From Elusimicrobiota bacterium (GTDB lineage: Bacteria; Elusimicrobiota; Elusimicrobia; JACQPE01), in NCBI GenBank assembly GCA_016207685.1, contig JACQPE010000129.1:1-34697 (forward strand): a stretch of 34,697 nt of DNA. Direction: 5' to 3'. The position numbers were made by a program, and so were the translations under genes. This document shows positions 18,589 through 28,484 of the stretch, in pieces (position 1 is the first letter of the stretch; each line of letters opens with the position of its first letter). The notes under the pieces are model-generated. The model was not told the origin of the DNA, made no database searches, and saw only the letters and a list, made by a program, of their open reading frames with translations.

Positions 18589-19407
18589 ATGAAAAAAATT
18601 GCGAATTGCGCGTTGCGCGTTGCGCGTTCAAAAAAAATCGGATTTCTTGTATTTCTATTTCTAACTCTAAACTCGCCGCTCGCAACTCGGAACTTTCTCT
18701 ATGGCATTGACAGCGCCGTTGGTTATGACTATGGAAATTTGAGTTTTTACTCCCCCTCCCGGGCCTGGCGGTTATGGATGCAGGATCGCACGGACACGGG
18801 TTCCGATTTCGTTGAATACATCCGCACGCACCGCTTTGAGCATTGGGACAATACCTTCAACGCGGGCTACGGCGGACAAGAGCGCGGTTTGCGCTGGGAA
18901 GTTAAATTCGGCGCCACGCCCAAGGCCGATACGATGTATCGCAACATGGTTGGGACGACGTTATTTTTACCCAGCCCAGGCTATCAGGTGGAGCCGTTCG
19001 TGCATGGCGATTACCGCCGGTACACAGGAGCGAAATTGACGGCCTCGGAAGCGGGTTTGCGCGGGACCGTTGGAAAAACTCTGGACGCCACGGTCTCCTG
19101 GGGCCGCCTAAGCACGACGCGCTTGGGCGATATTAACGTTAAAAACAGCGCGGGCACGACAAGCCAGCGCCTAGGCATGCATTGGACCCCGGCCATTTAT
19201 ATTTTTGGCTTGAGATTGAAACGCAAAGAATTTTTCGATCCCGGCAATCCCTATGATCCCCAGGATTACGAGGTGGATGAACACGGCGGCGGCATCAACT
19301 GGATGTTGGACCAAGGAGTCCAACTGCAGGGAACTTACGTTATTGAAGACCGCTCCAACGGCACCTGGATCAAAAAATACGGCATTACTTATCAGCAGGC
19401 GTATTAA
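18589..19407 (+). CDS. Secreted/outer-membrane protein, probable beta-barrel, unknown
   Basis: Signal peptide MKKIANCALRVARSKKIGFLVFLFLTLNSPLATRNFLYG encoded by a heptad palindrome; alternating amphipathic strands rich in aromatics and Gly. Confidence 0.65.
   Translation: MKKIANCALRVARSKKIGFLVFLFLTLNSPLATRNFLYGIDSAVGYDYGNLSFYSPSRAWRLWMQDRTDTGSDFVEYIRTHRFEHWDNTFNAGYGGQERGLRWEVKFGATPKADTMYRNMVGTTLFLPSPGYQVEPFVHGDYRRYTGAKLTASEAGLRGTVGKTLDATVSWGRLSTTRLGDINVKNSAGTTSQRLGMHWTPAIYIFGLRLKRKEFFDPGNPYDPQDYEVDEHGGGINWMLDQGVQLQGTYVIEDRSNGTWIKKYGITYQQAY
18598..18697 (+). repeat. Heptad palindrome element C (within signal-peptide coding region)
   Basis: Left arm ATTGCGA ATTGCGC GTTGCGC GTTGCGC (18598-18625); right arm AACTCTA AACTCGC CGCTCGC AACTCGG AACTTTC (18663-18697); T-rich loop. 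Confidence 0.78.
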
Positions 19408-19661
19408 CGGAATTTCGCAGTTGGATCGTCACTCCGGTGGTCCCGAAGGACACGACCTGTCAACTGGGGTTGGCCGGTAATAATCCCAAATTCCGCACTT
19501 GGGGAAACTTTATATTGGGAAAAGTCCCGAACAAAAAAGTGCGGAATTTCCGATTCGATCGGTGGGAGATTGCTCCGCCCTGCGGAACAATCTCCCAGGG
19601 TAATCCGGCGCGAAGCGCCCCCCGAGCTCTGCGAGGGAAATTCCGCAACTGCGGAATCTGG
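19408..19661. repeat. Cluster of palindromes sharing AAATTCCGCA-type motif (REP/BIME-like or structured RNA)
   Basis: AAATTCCGCACTT (19488-19500) / AAGTGCGGAATTT (19537-19549), 13-bp perfect stem; GGGAGATTGCTCCGC-CCT-GCGGAACAATCTCCC (19564-19596); GGCGC-GAA-GCGCC; TTCCGCA-AC-TGCGGAA (19641-19656). Confidence 0.75.
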
Positions 19662-19743
19662 GATAATGCGAATAAGTCATTGAAATGCGAATGTCTTCCG
19701 GTAATAATTATGTGGATTGGTTTTATCCACTCCAAGAGGTGTT

Positions 19744-20430
19744 ATGACAATAAAATATTTATTGGTTATTTTAGCGGGCTTGGCGGTTACGCCGTCTGTT
19801 TCTTTGGCTTTGACGGCGGATGTCAGGGATCGAAATATTTTTATTAAAAAAGGCGTCATCAGCGGGAAAGTCACGACGATTGATATCGGTCGAGATAATT
19901 CATGGGATGCGCCGCCATCGGTTTTGATAAAAGTCGAGTCAAAATCTGACCTGAAACAAGTGCTGCTACTTTTTTCTCAAAATCCTGACGGATTCAAATT
20001 TACCATTGATTTATTGTCTTTTTTGACCCATGGACAAACCATCATTTTGCCTGATAAGGCGGACGCGGCGAAACTTCTCTCCCGTTTCGCCGCGGGCAGC
20101 ATGCTCCCTTCAAAACCGGTGTCCAACGCAATCACGACCTTGGCCACAGAGGGGACGGACGAGGATATACCGGTTCTTCGGAGCCTTGTGGATTTTGAAA
20201 ATGGTGAGATACAGGAAGCGGCCGGGCGCGCCATCGCCGAAATCGAAGGGCGCCAAGGAGCCTCCGGCCTAAAAACGGCATATAAGGATCGCGAGATTTG
20301 CCAAGTGATCATCGCGCATCCGAATAATGGGCCCAAATTGAGCGTCTGCGACCGGGAGTTCAGCCAAGGCCTCTCTTCGGATGATGACGGGGATGATGAT
20401 GAGATCGACCAAAAGGATCATCGCCCTTAG
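19744..20430 (+). CDS. Secreted protein with HEAT-like segment, unknown
   Basis: Signal peptide MTIKYLLVILAGLAVTPSVSLA; DEDIPVLRSLVDFENGEIQEAAGRAIAEIEG resembles a HEAT repeat; acidic C-terminus DDDGDDDEIDQKD. Internal ATG at 19744 chosen. Confidence 0.6.
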   Translation: MTIKYLLVILAGLAVTPSVSLALTADVRDRNIFIKKGVISGKVTTIDIGRDNSWDAPPSVLIKVESKSDLKQVLLLFSQNPDGFKFTIDLLSFLTHGQTIILPDKADAAKLLSRFAAGSMLPSKPVSNAITTLATEGTDEDIPVLRSLVDFENGEIQEAAGRAIAEIEGRQGASGLKTAYKDREICQVIIAHPNNGPKLSVCDREFSQGLSSDDDGDDDEIDQKDHRP

Positions 20431-20627
20431 GGGTTACTAAAAAGCGTCTAGCGAAACGTCCGGCCGGGCAGTGATTCCTTTCGAAACTAGTCGCGCTTCC
20501 CTATTCGCTGTTTTGGATTCCCACGCCTGCTGCGAAGCAATAGGGATCGGACCAAAATGCGCTGAACGCCATAGGGTCCGCTGAAAAACCCTGGGAACCA
20601 TTTGCTAAGATAGGCCTACTGGCTATC

Positions 20628-23600
20628 ATGGGACGATTGCGTTTTAACACGGTTTTCTTTTTCCTCCTGGCCCTCATCGCGCCACGATGTCTCCTTGGCG
20701 CGACGATTTCCAGCAGCCGGTCGGGAACCTGGTCGTCCACTGGCCTGGCGCCCTTTAGTTCGCTTCCGGATTTTGATGATGACGTCGTGATATCCACGGG
20801 GCATACCGTTGGGATTACGGATAGCACTCGGGCCAAGGCCAAGTCTATCAGCGTTCAAGGAACCCTTCGCTGGAACGTCACATCGGGCACGGCCACCTTG
20901 GCCGTAGGCGGGGGCAGCATCACGGTCAAGGCCGGCGGCAAACTTCAAATAGCCTCCACCGATGGCGCTCCCTTGACCGATTCAGCCGTGGCCCAAGTGA
21001 TTCTTTCCAGCGGTAGTTCCGCCGGAATCTACGGGGGCATTGTCATTGAAAATGGCGGAATGTTTATCGTTAACGGCTCCACCAAAAACCCTTACGCGCT
21101 GGCCAGCGCCGACGCCGCCAAAAACGCAACGTCGCTGACCGTTAACTCCTCCTCCGTTACAGGCTGGGCCGTCGGAGATGCGATCACCATTGGCCAGACG
21201 GAAAGAGCGTCCACGAGCCAGACGGAAAAAAGGACCATCGCGTCGCTTAGCGGCGGCACCATTGGGCTCGATTCCGCCCTTTCCTACGCCCATTACGCGA
21301 CAAACACCATTATCGTGGCCAACTTAACGCGCAATGCCGTCATCAAATCTTCCAATGCCTCCAATTCTCAAATCGGATATATTCGCAATTTAACGGCCTC
21401 GGCCACCAATTTTGTTGTCAATTACGGCGAGTTCAATGGACTGGGGGTTGACCAGGGCAATATCTATGGCATCGTCTTCGATTCGGGAACATATCCGAAC
21501 GGCCAAGGCTCCATCGCAAACTCCTCCATTCATGACGGTTACACCGGCGTCTACATCAACCGCACGTCTTCCGTCACGCTGACTTACAATGACATCTACG
21601 CCAACGGCTCAACAGGAATTGCCGTCGTTTCTTCTTCTCACTCGGTTATTATTGGAAATAGCGTCGCCGGTAGTCCGCAAGGCCTCTCCGGCACCGCCGA
21701 TCAATGGAATTCTATTTCGGGGAATTATTTCTGTTCCAATTCAACGGGAACGTCATTTTATATTTCCGCCAACAATGCGCTCTCCGGAAATCGTTTCTTT
21801 GGAAATACCGGAAATGGTTTGACAATCCAAGGCGCATGGAATTTCTTGACGGCTAACAATACCGCTCATAACAATGAAAATTATGGAATTTATCTTTCCA
21901 CGGCCTGGTTTTTTGGCACCATCCCGGTCAGTAATAATACCGTCAGCAGCAATACCGTTTATGGCAACGGCTCCCATGGTATTTCTTTGGCAGGGGCGAC
22001 GGGTCTATCGCTGGCCAACAACACTATCCACTCAAACAACAATCACGGTCTATACATGCTCAACACGGCCACCACCGCCATCACGGGAAACATCGTTTCT
22101 TCCAATACGATTTCCGGCGCCGGCGTCGCCTCCGGTATTTTTGCGACCGGTTCCTCCTCCAACACTTTTTCCGGCAATGCGGTGTCTCACAATGAAGCTT
22201 ACGGGACCTATTGGGACAATGGGTCCAATCTGAACTCGCTGAATGGCAATTCGGTCTTTTCCAATGCTTATCGCGGCCTCTATATATTGCAATCAGCCAG
22301 CAACACGCTCTCTAATAATTCCATCTACTCCAATAGCGGCGGGGGCATTGATCTGGAATACGCCACAGGCACGGTTTTAACTGGAAACTGGATTTACGGG
22401 CACACGGGCAGCTCCCACGGCATTCGCGTGTTTTACGGCTTTAATAACAGTTTCTCAAGCAATACGATCTACTCCAATGGAGGCTCCGGTCTTTACCTTT
22501 ATCATGCTGACTACCCCGGCAGCCTGACGATAATCGCCAGCCGCATTTACGGCAATTCCTCGGTGGCTATTAATGTGCTTCGCTCATCGGCCGTTATCAG
22601 CGATTCATGGCTTGGATGGGATCCAGGCGGGGCCTCCGCGGCGGACTCTTCAGGAGAAATTTATTTTGGTGATAGGGGCGGCATAACCCTGCGCAACACG
22701 CAGATTAATCCCGATACGGGAATTGCCACCTCAACATTCAACGGCGCCGATCGTTCAGTAATTTCTTACCGGCATAATGGGACTACCGGAGAGACGCATC
22801 TTTGGGGCGATTACAAGGTGGAAGGCGGCACCATATCTTTGGAATACGCCGGCAATCTTTATGCTTCATCAGCAACCACGCCCACTCTTGTTCGCAGGCT
22901 CGCGGGCACGGATCATGCGGCCACTGTGATTTCCGTTAATGACAGTTACACGCTGACTGAAAAAATAACGATTACCTATAAAAGTTCATGGACCGTTTCA
23001 GGCTCATTGAGCGGCGTCTTGGGGTCATTTAATGATAATGCCATTATTAATAGCGCTGGCCAATATTTCCCCAACCCCTCCGCGCCAAAATTAAAACTTA
23101 AATTCATCCAGGGGAGTTCCCCATCGGAAGGCGACCGGATTGAATTTTTAACCTTGGCCGCCTCCGGCGACTCGAATACCCAGAAAAAGCTCTACTTTCA
23201 CAGCGCGGACTCTACCTTTAATAATGGTTATTCGCGGCTGGGCATTGAGCCAAGCGGGGTTTTTTACGCCACGGGCACGTCCGTTTATCCGACCTTAATT
23301 AACTTGGCCGACGGCGGGACTTACTATACGTTGAGCAGTTCCGGAACTCTCTACACGCAATTTGCCAACATTTCCAATATTGACCCCACCGGCTTGCAGC
23401 TTAACGCCATCGGCCCGGCTGGAAGCGTGGGCATATCAAGCGTTACTTTTGATTACATCGGCGTGGGCCCTTCCGGGCAAACATCGGCTTACTTAAGGTT
23501 GCGGAACCTTTACTCAACGGCAACCATGGATCACGTCCGTTTCAATCTTTCACGAAGCACGTCAGGCGCCAATGCGGCTTATAACGTTAATGTCACGGGA

Positions 23601-26600
23601 ACGGAATCGAATTTAGCCTGGACCATGACTAATCCCCTGGGCCCTTTTGCCGGAGACGCGCTTGAATCCGGCTCCAACAATGTTGACTGGGCGCCGACGA
23701 TGCCGGAGGATTTTAGGATCGGATCAGCCCAAATTTCCTCCATAACCTGGATTTGGAGCGATATTCGGGGCGAAGGCAATTACAAAGTTTATTCAACCAC
23801 CAGCGATAATCCCAGCGTTCAGCTTGCCATAGGAACAACCGAATGGGCGGAAGTTAGCCTCTCCACAAATGCCCTCTACGCCCGCTACTTGCGCGCTGCC
23901 AATGGATACGGATCCGTCATTTCGCCATTCATCTCAAGCTATACCTTAACTGCGCCGCCGACGGGGTTTTCAATTTTGGATGTTCGCAGTTCTTCAATTG
24001 CGGTCCAGTGGAGCGCCAACACTAATCCAACCTATACCAACTACCGAGTTGCCTATTGGACGGATGCAGGGTCAACCTCGACCTTGACAACGACCTACTC
24101 TACAGCCACCGTAACGGGCCTAAACCCCGGGGTCAAGTATTCCTTGCAGTTATATTCGGTCAATGGCGACACCATCGCGACCTCGGCCCTAAGCGACCCC
24201 ATGGTGGTCACCACTTCAGCCACCTTCCAGAGCATAACCACGGGCGCCTGGGGCGACCCGACAACGTGGTCCTTGGCAAGAGCGCCCCTGACCAGCGATG
24301 CCGTAACGATTACGACCGGCACCACGGTCACCATCAATCAAGACGCGGAAATTCAATCTCTTTCGGTTTACGGCCTTCTACAATGGACCCCAGCGGCGGC
24401 TTCCGCGACATTGACCATGAACGGCGGCGATATCGTTATTTATGCCGGCGGCTCCATACGGATGGGCACGTCTGCGTCAAGCCTGCGCCCAGGGACCACG
24501 GCAACAATCATTCTTTCCACCGGCACGGCAGGGCAATACGGCCTTATCGTGCGACCCGGAGGGTCCTTGGTTATGGCTGGAACCACCAAAAGCCCGTATA
24601 CGACGGCCACGGCCGATATTGCCGCGGGCGCTTCCAGCTTAAGCGTTGACGCGAGCAGCGCGACCAATTGGGGCGCGGGTGATTTTATCACCGTCAGTCA
24701 AACGTCGCTAAGCTCAACGAGTCAGACGGAAAAGAAAAAAATCACGGCAATTTCCGGCGGCAATATAACGGTGGATTCGGCGTTCAGCTATCCCCATTTG
24801 GCGACCTCGACGATATACGTGGCCAACCTCACGCGCAATGCGGTCATCCGTTCTTCGGGCACGCAAACCGCCTATATCCAGAATCTAGCGGCGGCCGCGA
24901 CAGACTTTGATCTGCGGTACTCGGAATTAGAGGGTCTCGGCACGTTGGCAAGCGGTAAATACGGAATTACCTTTGACAGTTCATCGGCTAAAGGGCGCCT
25001 GCTGTTTAACTCCATCCATGACGGACTATTCGGCATTGTTCTCAACGGCTCTTCGGGAGTTTGGCTTTTGGCTAATAATTTTTACGCCAATTCCCTAGGC
25101 ATTGACCTCTTCAACTACGCCAGCAGCAATACAATCAATGGAAACATCGTATCGAAAAGCGCCAATCAAGGTCTCTATTCATCCGCATCGAGCAGCAACA
25201 CCTTCATTGACAATCTTGTTTACTCCAATGGCAATAACGGCATCACTTTGGATCAAGGGTCGCACAACATCTTGAAAGGTAACAGGTCCTTCGCCAACAA
25301 CGGCACGGGCTTCTATCTCAACAATGCCGGCTTTAATGCGATTTCAGATGGCGCCGCGTCTATCAATACGAGCAACGGACTCTATGCCCTCAACGCCGCC
25401 AGCAACACCATAGCCTCAAATCGTTTTTATGAAAATAACGAAAACGGCATTTATTTGAATGCCGCGGATAAAAATACGGCCGTGGATAATATCCTCTACT
25501 CCAACAACGGACATGGCATCAGGATTGCAGGCGCTGCCGACCACCTATTGTCAGGCAATTTCATTTACTCCAATGGAAATTACGGCTTTAACATTGGAGG
25601 CGGATCCACGGCGACGCTGGTCAATACGGTATTCGGATACAATGCTTCGGGAGAATCCGCCCCTGATTTTTCGGCTGAAATTTACTTTGCCGGGGCCGGC
25701 CATGTGACGCTCAAAAATAGCGCGATCAATCCCTATGCCGGCGTTTCCACGGCGTCTCTAACCGGCGTTGGCCGCGCCATCCTTTCCTTGCGGCAAAATA
25801 GCGCTGCCGGTGAGACGCACCTCTGGGGCAATTATGCCGTGGAAACGGCCACCATGACGTTGTCTTATGCCTCCGCTTTGTATGCCTCGACCGCGACGGC
25901 GCCGCGCATTATTCGAACTGCGGCGGGAACCGAGCCGTCGCTGCAAATTACAGCCACCAATGATTCCAATACCCTGACTGAACTTATCATCGCCACTTAC
26001 AGCGCTTCTTCCGGGAGATGGAGCCTTTATGGCTCCTCAAGCGGCGCGCTGGGATCATTCGCCAACGCCTCCGCCTTGACAAATGAAGCTTTTCCCAACA
26101 GCTCCTCGCCTAAACTTTATTTGAATTTCAGTCCCGGCAGCTCTCCAACAGACGGCGACCGTATGGATTTTATGACCTTGGCAGGCGCGGGCGACGCCTC
26201 GGTGCAAAAAAAGCTCCATTTCCATCAAGCCCATACCACGTTTAATAGCAGCCATTCGCGTTTAATAGTCAAACCCGGCGCCGGTTTTGAAGCCGTGGGA
26301 TCGGCTTCGAGGCCGACACTGATCAACATGGCCGAAGGCGGCACCTATTACACCCTGATTAGTTCCGGGGCGTTTAACATTTTATTTTCGAGTTTCAACA
26401 ATTTAGACCAAAACGGCCTACAGTTGGGCGGGTCAGGCGCAACAGTTTCCCTTTCTTCTTCCTCCTTTGATTATATAGGCCTGCCATCGGCCGAAGGTTC
26501 ATCATCGGCCTACATCACCGCTCGCGATTTAAGTTCAAGCGCGACATTCTACAGCATGGCGTTTAATCTATCACGTTCCACGATTTCGCCGGCCTTTAAT

Positions 26601-28484
26601 GTCAAAGTGGAAGGTGACGATTCGGCCTTGAGCTGGTATTTTAGACAACCCTCTGGCGCATTAAGCGGCGAGTCCCATGACAATGACCCCAATGGTAAAA
26701 TTGGCTGGTCCATGACCCAGATTGGCGCCATGACAGGAACAGGACTGGGAGTTTCCTCGATTTCCTGGACCTGGACGGACGTAGATGGTGAAACCGGCTA
26801 TCGCGTCCTTTCATCATCCGGCGGCAATATGTCGGGAGAATTGGCCGCCAATACCGTAAGCTGGACTGAACCCGGACTTTCAACCAATGCCGCCGTAACG
26901 CGCCAGTTGGCGGCTTTTAACAGCAATGAAACGTCTTACGCCGCGGCTGTTGTTGTTTATACCTTGGCCGCGCCGCCGACAGGCTTGGCCTTCGCCCAGG
27001 TCAACATTTCCTCATTTGTGGTGGCCTGGGGGGCCAATACCAACCCATCCTCCGATACCAGTTATCGTCTGGCGTATTGGGAAGCAGGCGGCTCCACCAC
27101 AAGCGTAACATCATCCGGCCTGACCAAAGCCATTAACGGTCTCGCGTCAGGCGCCACTTATTTTGTCCAAGTCTATGCGGTTAATGGCAGCGGCCAGGAA
27201 ACAGCCTCGCAAGAGGCGGCCGTATCCACCCGGACCACGGAAGCGCCGCCAACGGCCGCAGTGTCATTTGCAGGTTCTGCCATAGGCGTTTCATCCATCA
27301 CCTGGTCCTGGACTGATGCTGAAGGTGAATTAGGCTACCGCGTCCTTTCATCATCCGGCGGCAATATGTCCGGAAGCCTCGCCGCCGGCGCCTCGACATG
27401 GACGGAAACAGAACTTTCCACGAATACGGTTTACGGCAGAGTCATCGAAGCCTTTAATAACTATGGTTCTTCGGTTACCTTGACCACGGTGACGGTCTAC
27501 ACCCAGGCGGCGCCGCCCAACAACCTCAGTTTTACGGCTGTTTACATGACCTCCATGACCGTTGCCTGGTCTTTTAATTCCAATCCCGCGGCCACCAATT
27601 TCAGGACCTATTTATGGCAGATCGGAGGATCAACGTCAACAACGGCAGTTATCGGCGTTTCATCAACGACCCTGGATGGCTTGAGTGCGGGCACGACCTA
27701 TTACTTAACGGTTCGCGCTGTCAATGGCGATGGCGCCGTAAGCCGTGCGCCGACGGCGATTTCCACGATTACGGCGATGGTTCCCTCCGCTTCGGTGACG
27801 ATTGATCCCGCTTCAGCCGCCACGTTAACGTTTGGCCCCCCCTCCGGCTCAATCACGATTGAAGTGCCGGCAAATACTTTTTCGGAAAGTCTGACCATGA
27901 CGGCGTCTCTCCCCTCTTCTAATTATCCGGCCGCCAATTCAGCGGCGGCTGTCCTCTCCGGGACGAACGTTGGCCTTGAAATTACGCTAAGCAAAAATTT
28001 GCAGCCCCTGCAAGAGGTGACCATCAATGTCGCCTATCGCGCCTCTGATGTGACGGGACGGGACGAGAGCCGTTTGCTTCTCGCCCGCTATGACACCTCG
28101 CGCAGCGTTTGGATACCCTTGGCCTCCACCCTGGACGCAGTCAATCGCTCGGTGACAGGAAAAACAAATCATTTTTCACTTTTTCAGATCATGGAGGCCA
28201 CGCCCGGCAGCACCGTGGATTCGATCGTCGTTTTTCCCAACCCCTTCAATAAAACCAAAGGCCATACCTCCGTCACTTTCTCCAATCTACCCGCCTCCAC
28301 GAACCTTAAAATTTACACTACGGTTGGCGAGATGGTTCGTGAATTAACCGCGGATAATGCGGGCCTGGCATCCTGGGACGTTAAAAACCAGGCAGGCTCC
28401 GAAGCGGCGAGCGGGGTCTATTTCGTCCTCGCCCAATCCCCCTCCGGAGAAAAGAAAATTTTTAAGGTGGCAATACAAAGGTGA
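20628..28484 (+). CDS. Giant secreted protein: two G8-like + right-handed beta-helix modules, Fn3-like repeats, ZU5-like domain, FlgD/T9SS-like C-terminal domain
   Basis: Signal MGRLRFNTVFFFLLALIAPRCLLG; NosD/PbH1-type repeats (SNTFSGNAVSHN, LSNNSIYSNSGGGIDLEYATGTVLTGNWIYG); C-terminus VVFPNPFNKTKGHTSVTFSNLPASTNLKIYTTVGEMVRELTADNAGLASWDVKNQAGSEAASGVYFVLAQSPSGEKKIFKVAIQR. Confidence 0.9.
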   Translation: MGRLRFNTVFFFLLALIAPRCLLGATISSSRSGTWSSTGLAPFSSLPDFDDDVVISTGHTVGITDSTRAKAKSISVQGTLRWNVTSGTATLAVGGGSITVKAGGKLQIASTDGAPLTDSAVAQVILSSGSSAGIYGGIVIENGGMFIVNGSTKNPYALASADAAKNATSLTVNSSSVTGWAVGDAITIGQTERASTSQTEKRTIASLSGGTIGLDSALSYAHYATNTIIVANLTRNAVIKSSNASNSQIGYIRNLTASATNFVVNYGEFNGLGVDQGNIYGIVFDSGTYPNGQGSIANSSIHDGYTGVYINRTSSVTLTYNDIYANGSTGIAVVSSSHSVIIGNSVAGSPQGLSGTADQWNSISGNYFCSNSTGTSFYISANNALSGNRFFGNTGNGLTIQGAWNFLTANNTAHNNENYGIYLSTAWFFGTIPVSNNTVSSNTVYGNGSHGISLAGATGLSLANNTIHSNNNHGLYMLNTATTAITGNIVSSNTISGAGVASGIFATGSSSNTFSGNAVSHNEAYGTYWDNGSNLNSLNGNSVFSNAYRGLYILQSASNTLSNNSIYSNSGGGIDLEYATGTVLTGNWIYGHTGSSHGIRVFYGFNNSFSSNTIYSNGGSGLYLYHADYPGSLTIIASRIYGNSSVAINVLRSSAVISDSWLGWDPGGASAADSSGEIYFGDRGGITLRNTQINPDTGIATSTFNGADRSVISYRHNGTTGETHLWGDYKVEGGTISLEYAGNLYASSATTPTLVRRLAGTDHAATVISVNDSYTLTEKITITYKSSWTVSGSLSGVLGSFNDNAIINSAGQYFPNPSAPKLKLKFIQGSSPSEGDRIEFLTLAASGDSNTQKKLYFHSADSTFNNGYSRLGIEPSGVFYATGTSVYPTLINLADGGTYYTLSSSGTLYTQFANISNIDPTGLQLNAIGPAGSVGISSVTFDYIGVGPSGQTSAYLRLRNLYSTATMDHVRFNLSRSTSGANAAYNVNVTGTESNLAWTMTNPLGPFAGDALESGSNNVDWAPTMPEDFRIGSAQISSITWIWSDIRGEGNYKVYSTTSDNPSVQLAIGTTEWAEVSLSTNALYARYLRAANGYGSVISPFISSYTLTAPPTGFSILDVRSSSIAVQWSANTNPTYTNYRVAYWTDAGSTSTLTTTYSTATVTGLNPGVKYSLQLYSVNGDTIATSALSDPMVVTTSATFQSITTGAWGDPTTWSLARAPLTSDAVTITTGTTVTINQDAEIQSLSVYGLLQWTPAAASATLTMNGGDIVIYAGGSIRMGTSASSLRPGTTATIILSTGTAGQYGLIVRPGGSLVMAGTTKSPYTTATADIAAGASSLSVDASSATNWGAGDFITVSQTSLSSTSQTEKKKITAISGGNITVDSAFSYPHLATSTIYVANLTRNAVIRSSGTQTAYIQNLAAAATDFDLRYSELEGLGTLASGKYGITFDSSSAKGRLLFNSIHDGLFGIVLNGSSGVWLLANNFYANSLGIDLFNYASSNTINGNIVSKSANQGLYSSASSSNTFIDNLVYSNGNNGITLDQGSHNILKGNRSFANNGTGFYLNNAGFNAISDGAASINTSNGLYALNAASNTIASNRFYENNENGIYLNAADKNTAVDNILYSNNGHGIRIAGAADHLLSGNFIYSNGNYGFNIGGGSTATLVNTVFGYNASGESAPDFSAEIYFAGAGHVTLKNSAINPYAGVSTASLTGVGRAILSLRQNSAAGETHLWGNYAVETATMTLSYASALYASTATAPRIIRTAAGTEPSLQITATNDSNTLTELIIATYSASSGRWSLYGSSSGALGSFANASALTNEAFPNSSSPKLYLNFSPGSSPTDGDRMDFMTLAGAGDASVQKKLHFHQAHTTFNSSHSRLIVKPGAGFEAVGSASRPTLINMAEGGTYYTLISSGAFNILFSSFNNLDQNGLQLGGSGATVSLSSSSFDYIGLPSAEGSSSAYITARDLSSSATFYSMAFNLSRSTISPAFNVKVEGDDSALSWYFRQPSGALSGESHDNDPNGKIGWSMTQIGAMTGTGLGVSSISWTWTDVDGETGYRVLSSSGGNMSGELAANTVSWTEPGLSTNAAVTRQLAAFNSNETSYAAAVVVYTLAAPPTGLAFAQVNISSFVVAWGANTNPSSDTSYRLAYWEAGGSTTSVTSSGLTKAINGLASGATYFVQVYAVNGSGQETASQEAAVSTRTTEAPPTAAVSFAGSAIGVSSITWSWTDAEGELGYRVLSSSGGNMSGSLAAGASTWTETELSTNTVYGRVIEAFNNYGSSVTLTTVTVYTQAAPPNNLSFTAVYMTSMTVAWSFNSNPAATNFRTYLWQIGGSTSTTAVIGVSSTTLDGLSAGTTYYLTVRAVNGDGAVSRAPTAISTITAMVPSASVTIDPASAATLTFGPPSGSITIEVPANTFSESLTMTASLPSSNYPAANSAAAVLSGTNVGLEITLSKNLQPLQEVTINVAYRASDVTGRDESRLLLARYDTSRSVWIPLASTLDAVNRSVTGKTNHFSLFQIMEATPGSTVDSIVVFPNPFNKTKGHTSVTFSNLPASTNLKIYTTVGEMVRELTADNAGLASWDVKNQAGSEAASGVYFVLAQSPSGEKKIFKVAIQR
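24222..26940 (+). repeat. Second copy of the G8-like/beta-helix module inside the giant gene (first copy about 20700-23700)
   Basis: Colinear similarity, e.g. STSQTEKRTIASLSGGTIGLDSALSYAHYATNTIIVANLTRNAVIKSS versus STSQTEKKKITAISGGNITVDSAFSYPHLATSTIYVANLTRNAVIRSS, and GETHLWGDYKVE versus GETHLWGNYAVE. Confidence 0.85.

Noticed and set aside
19437-19847. 136-aa + strand ORF across the palindrome cluster
   Set aside because: Covers multiple hairpins and overlaps the better-supported 19744 CDS with a signal peptide.
20431-20627. c-di-GMP riboswitch in the leader of the giant gene
   Set aside because: Could not match the conserved GEMM core; only generic stems visible.
24056-24649. 197-aa + strand alternate-frame ORF inside the giant gene
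   Set aside because: Out-of-frame in a long continuous CDS; His/Arg-rich translation typical of a shifted frame.
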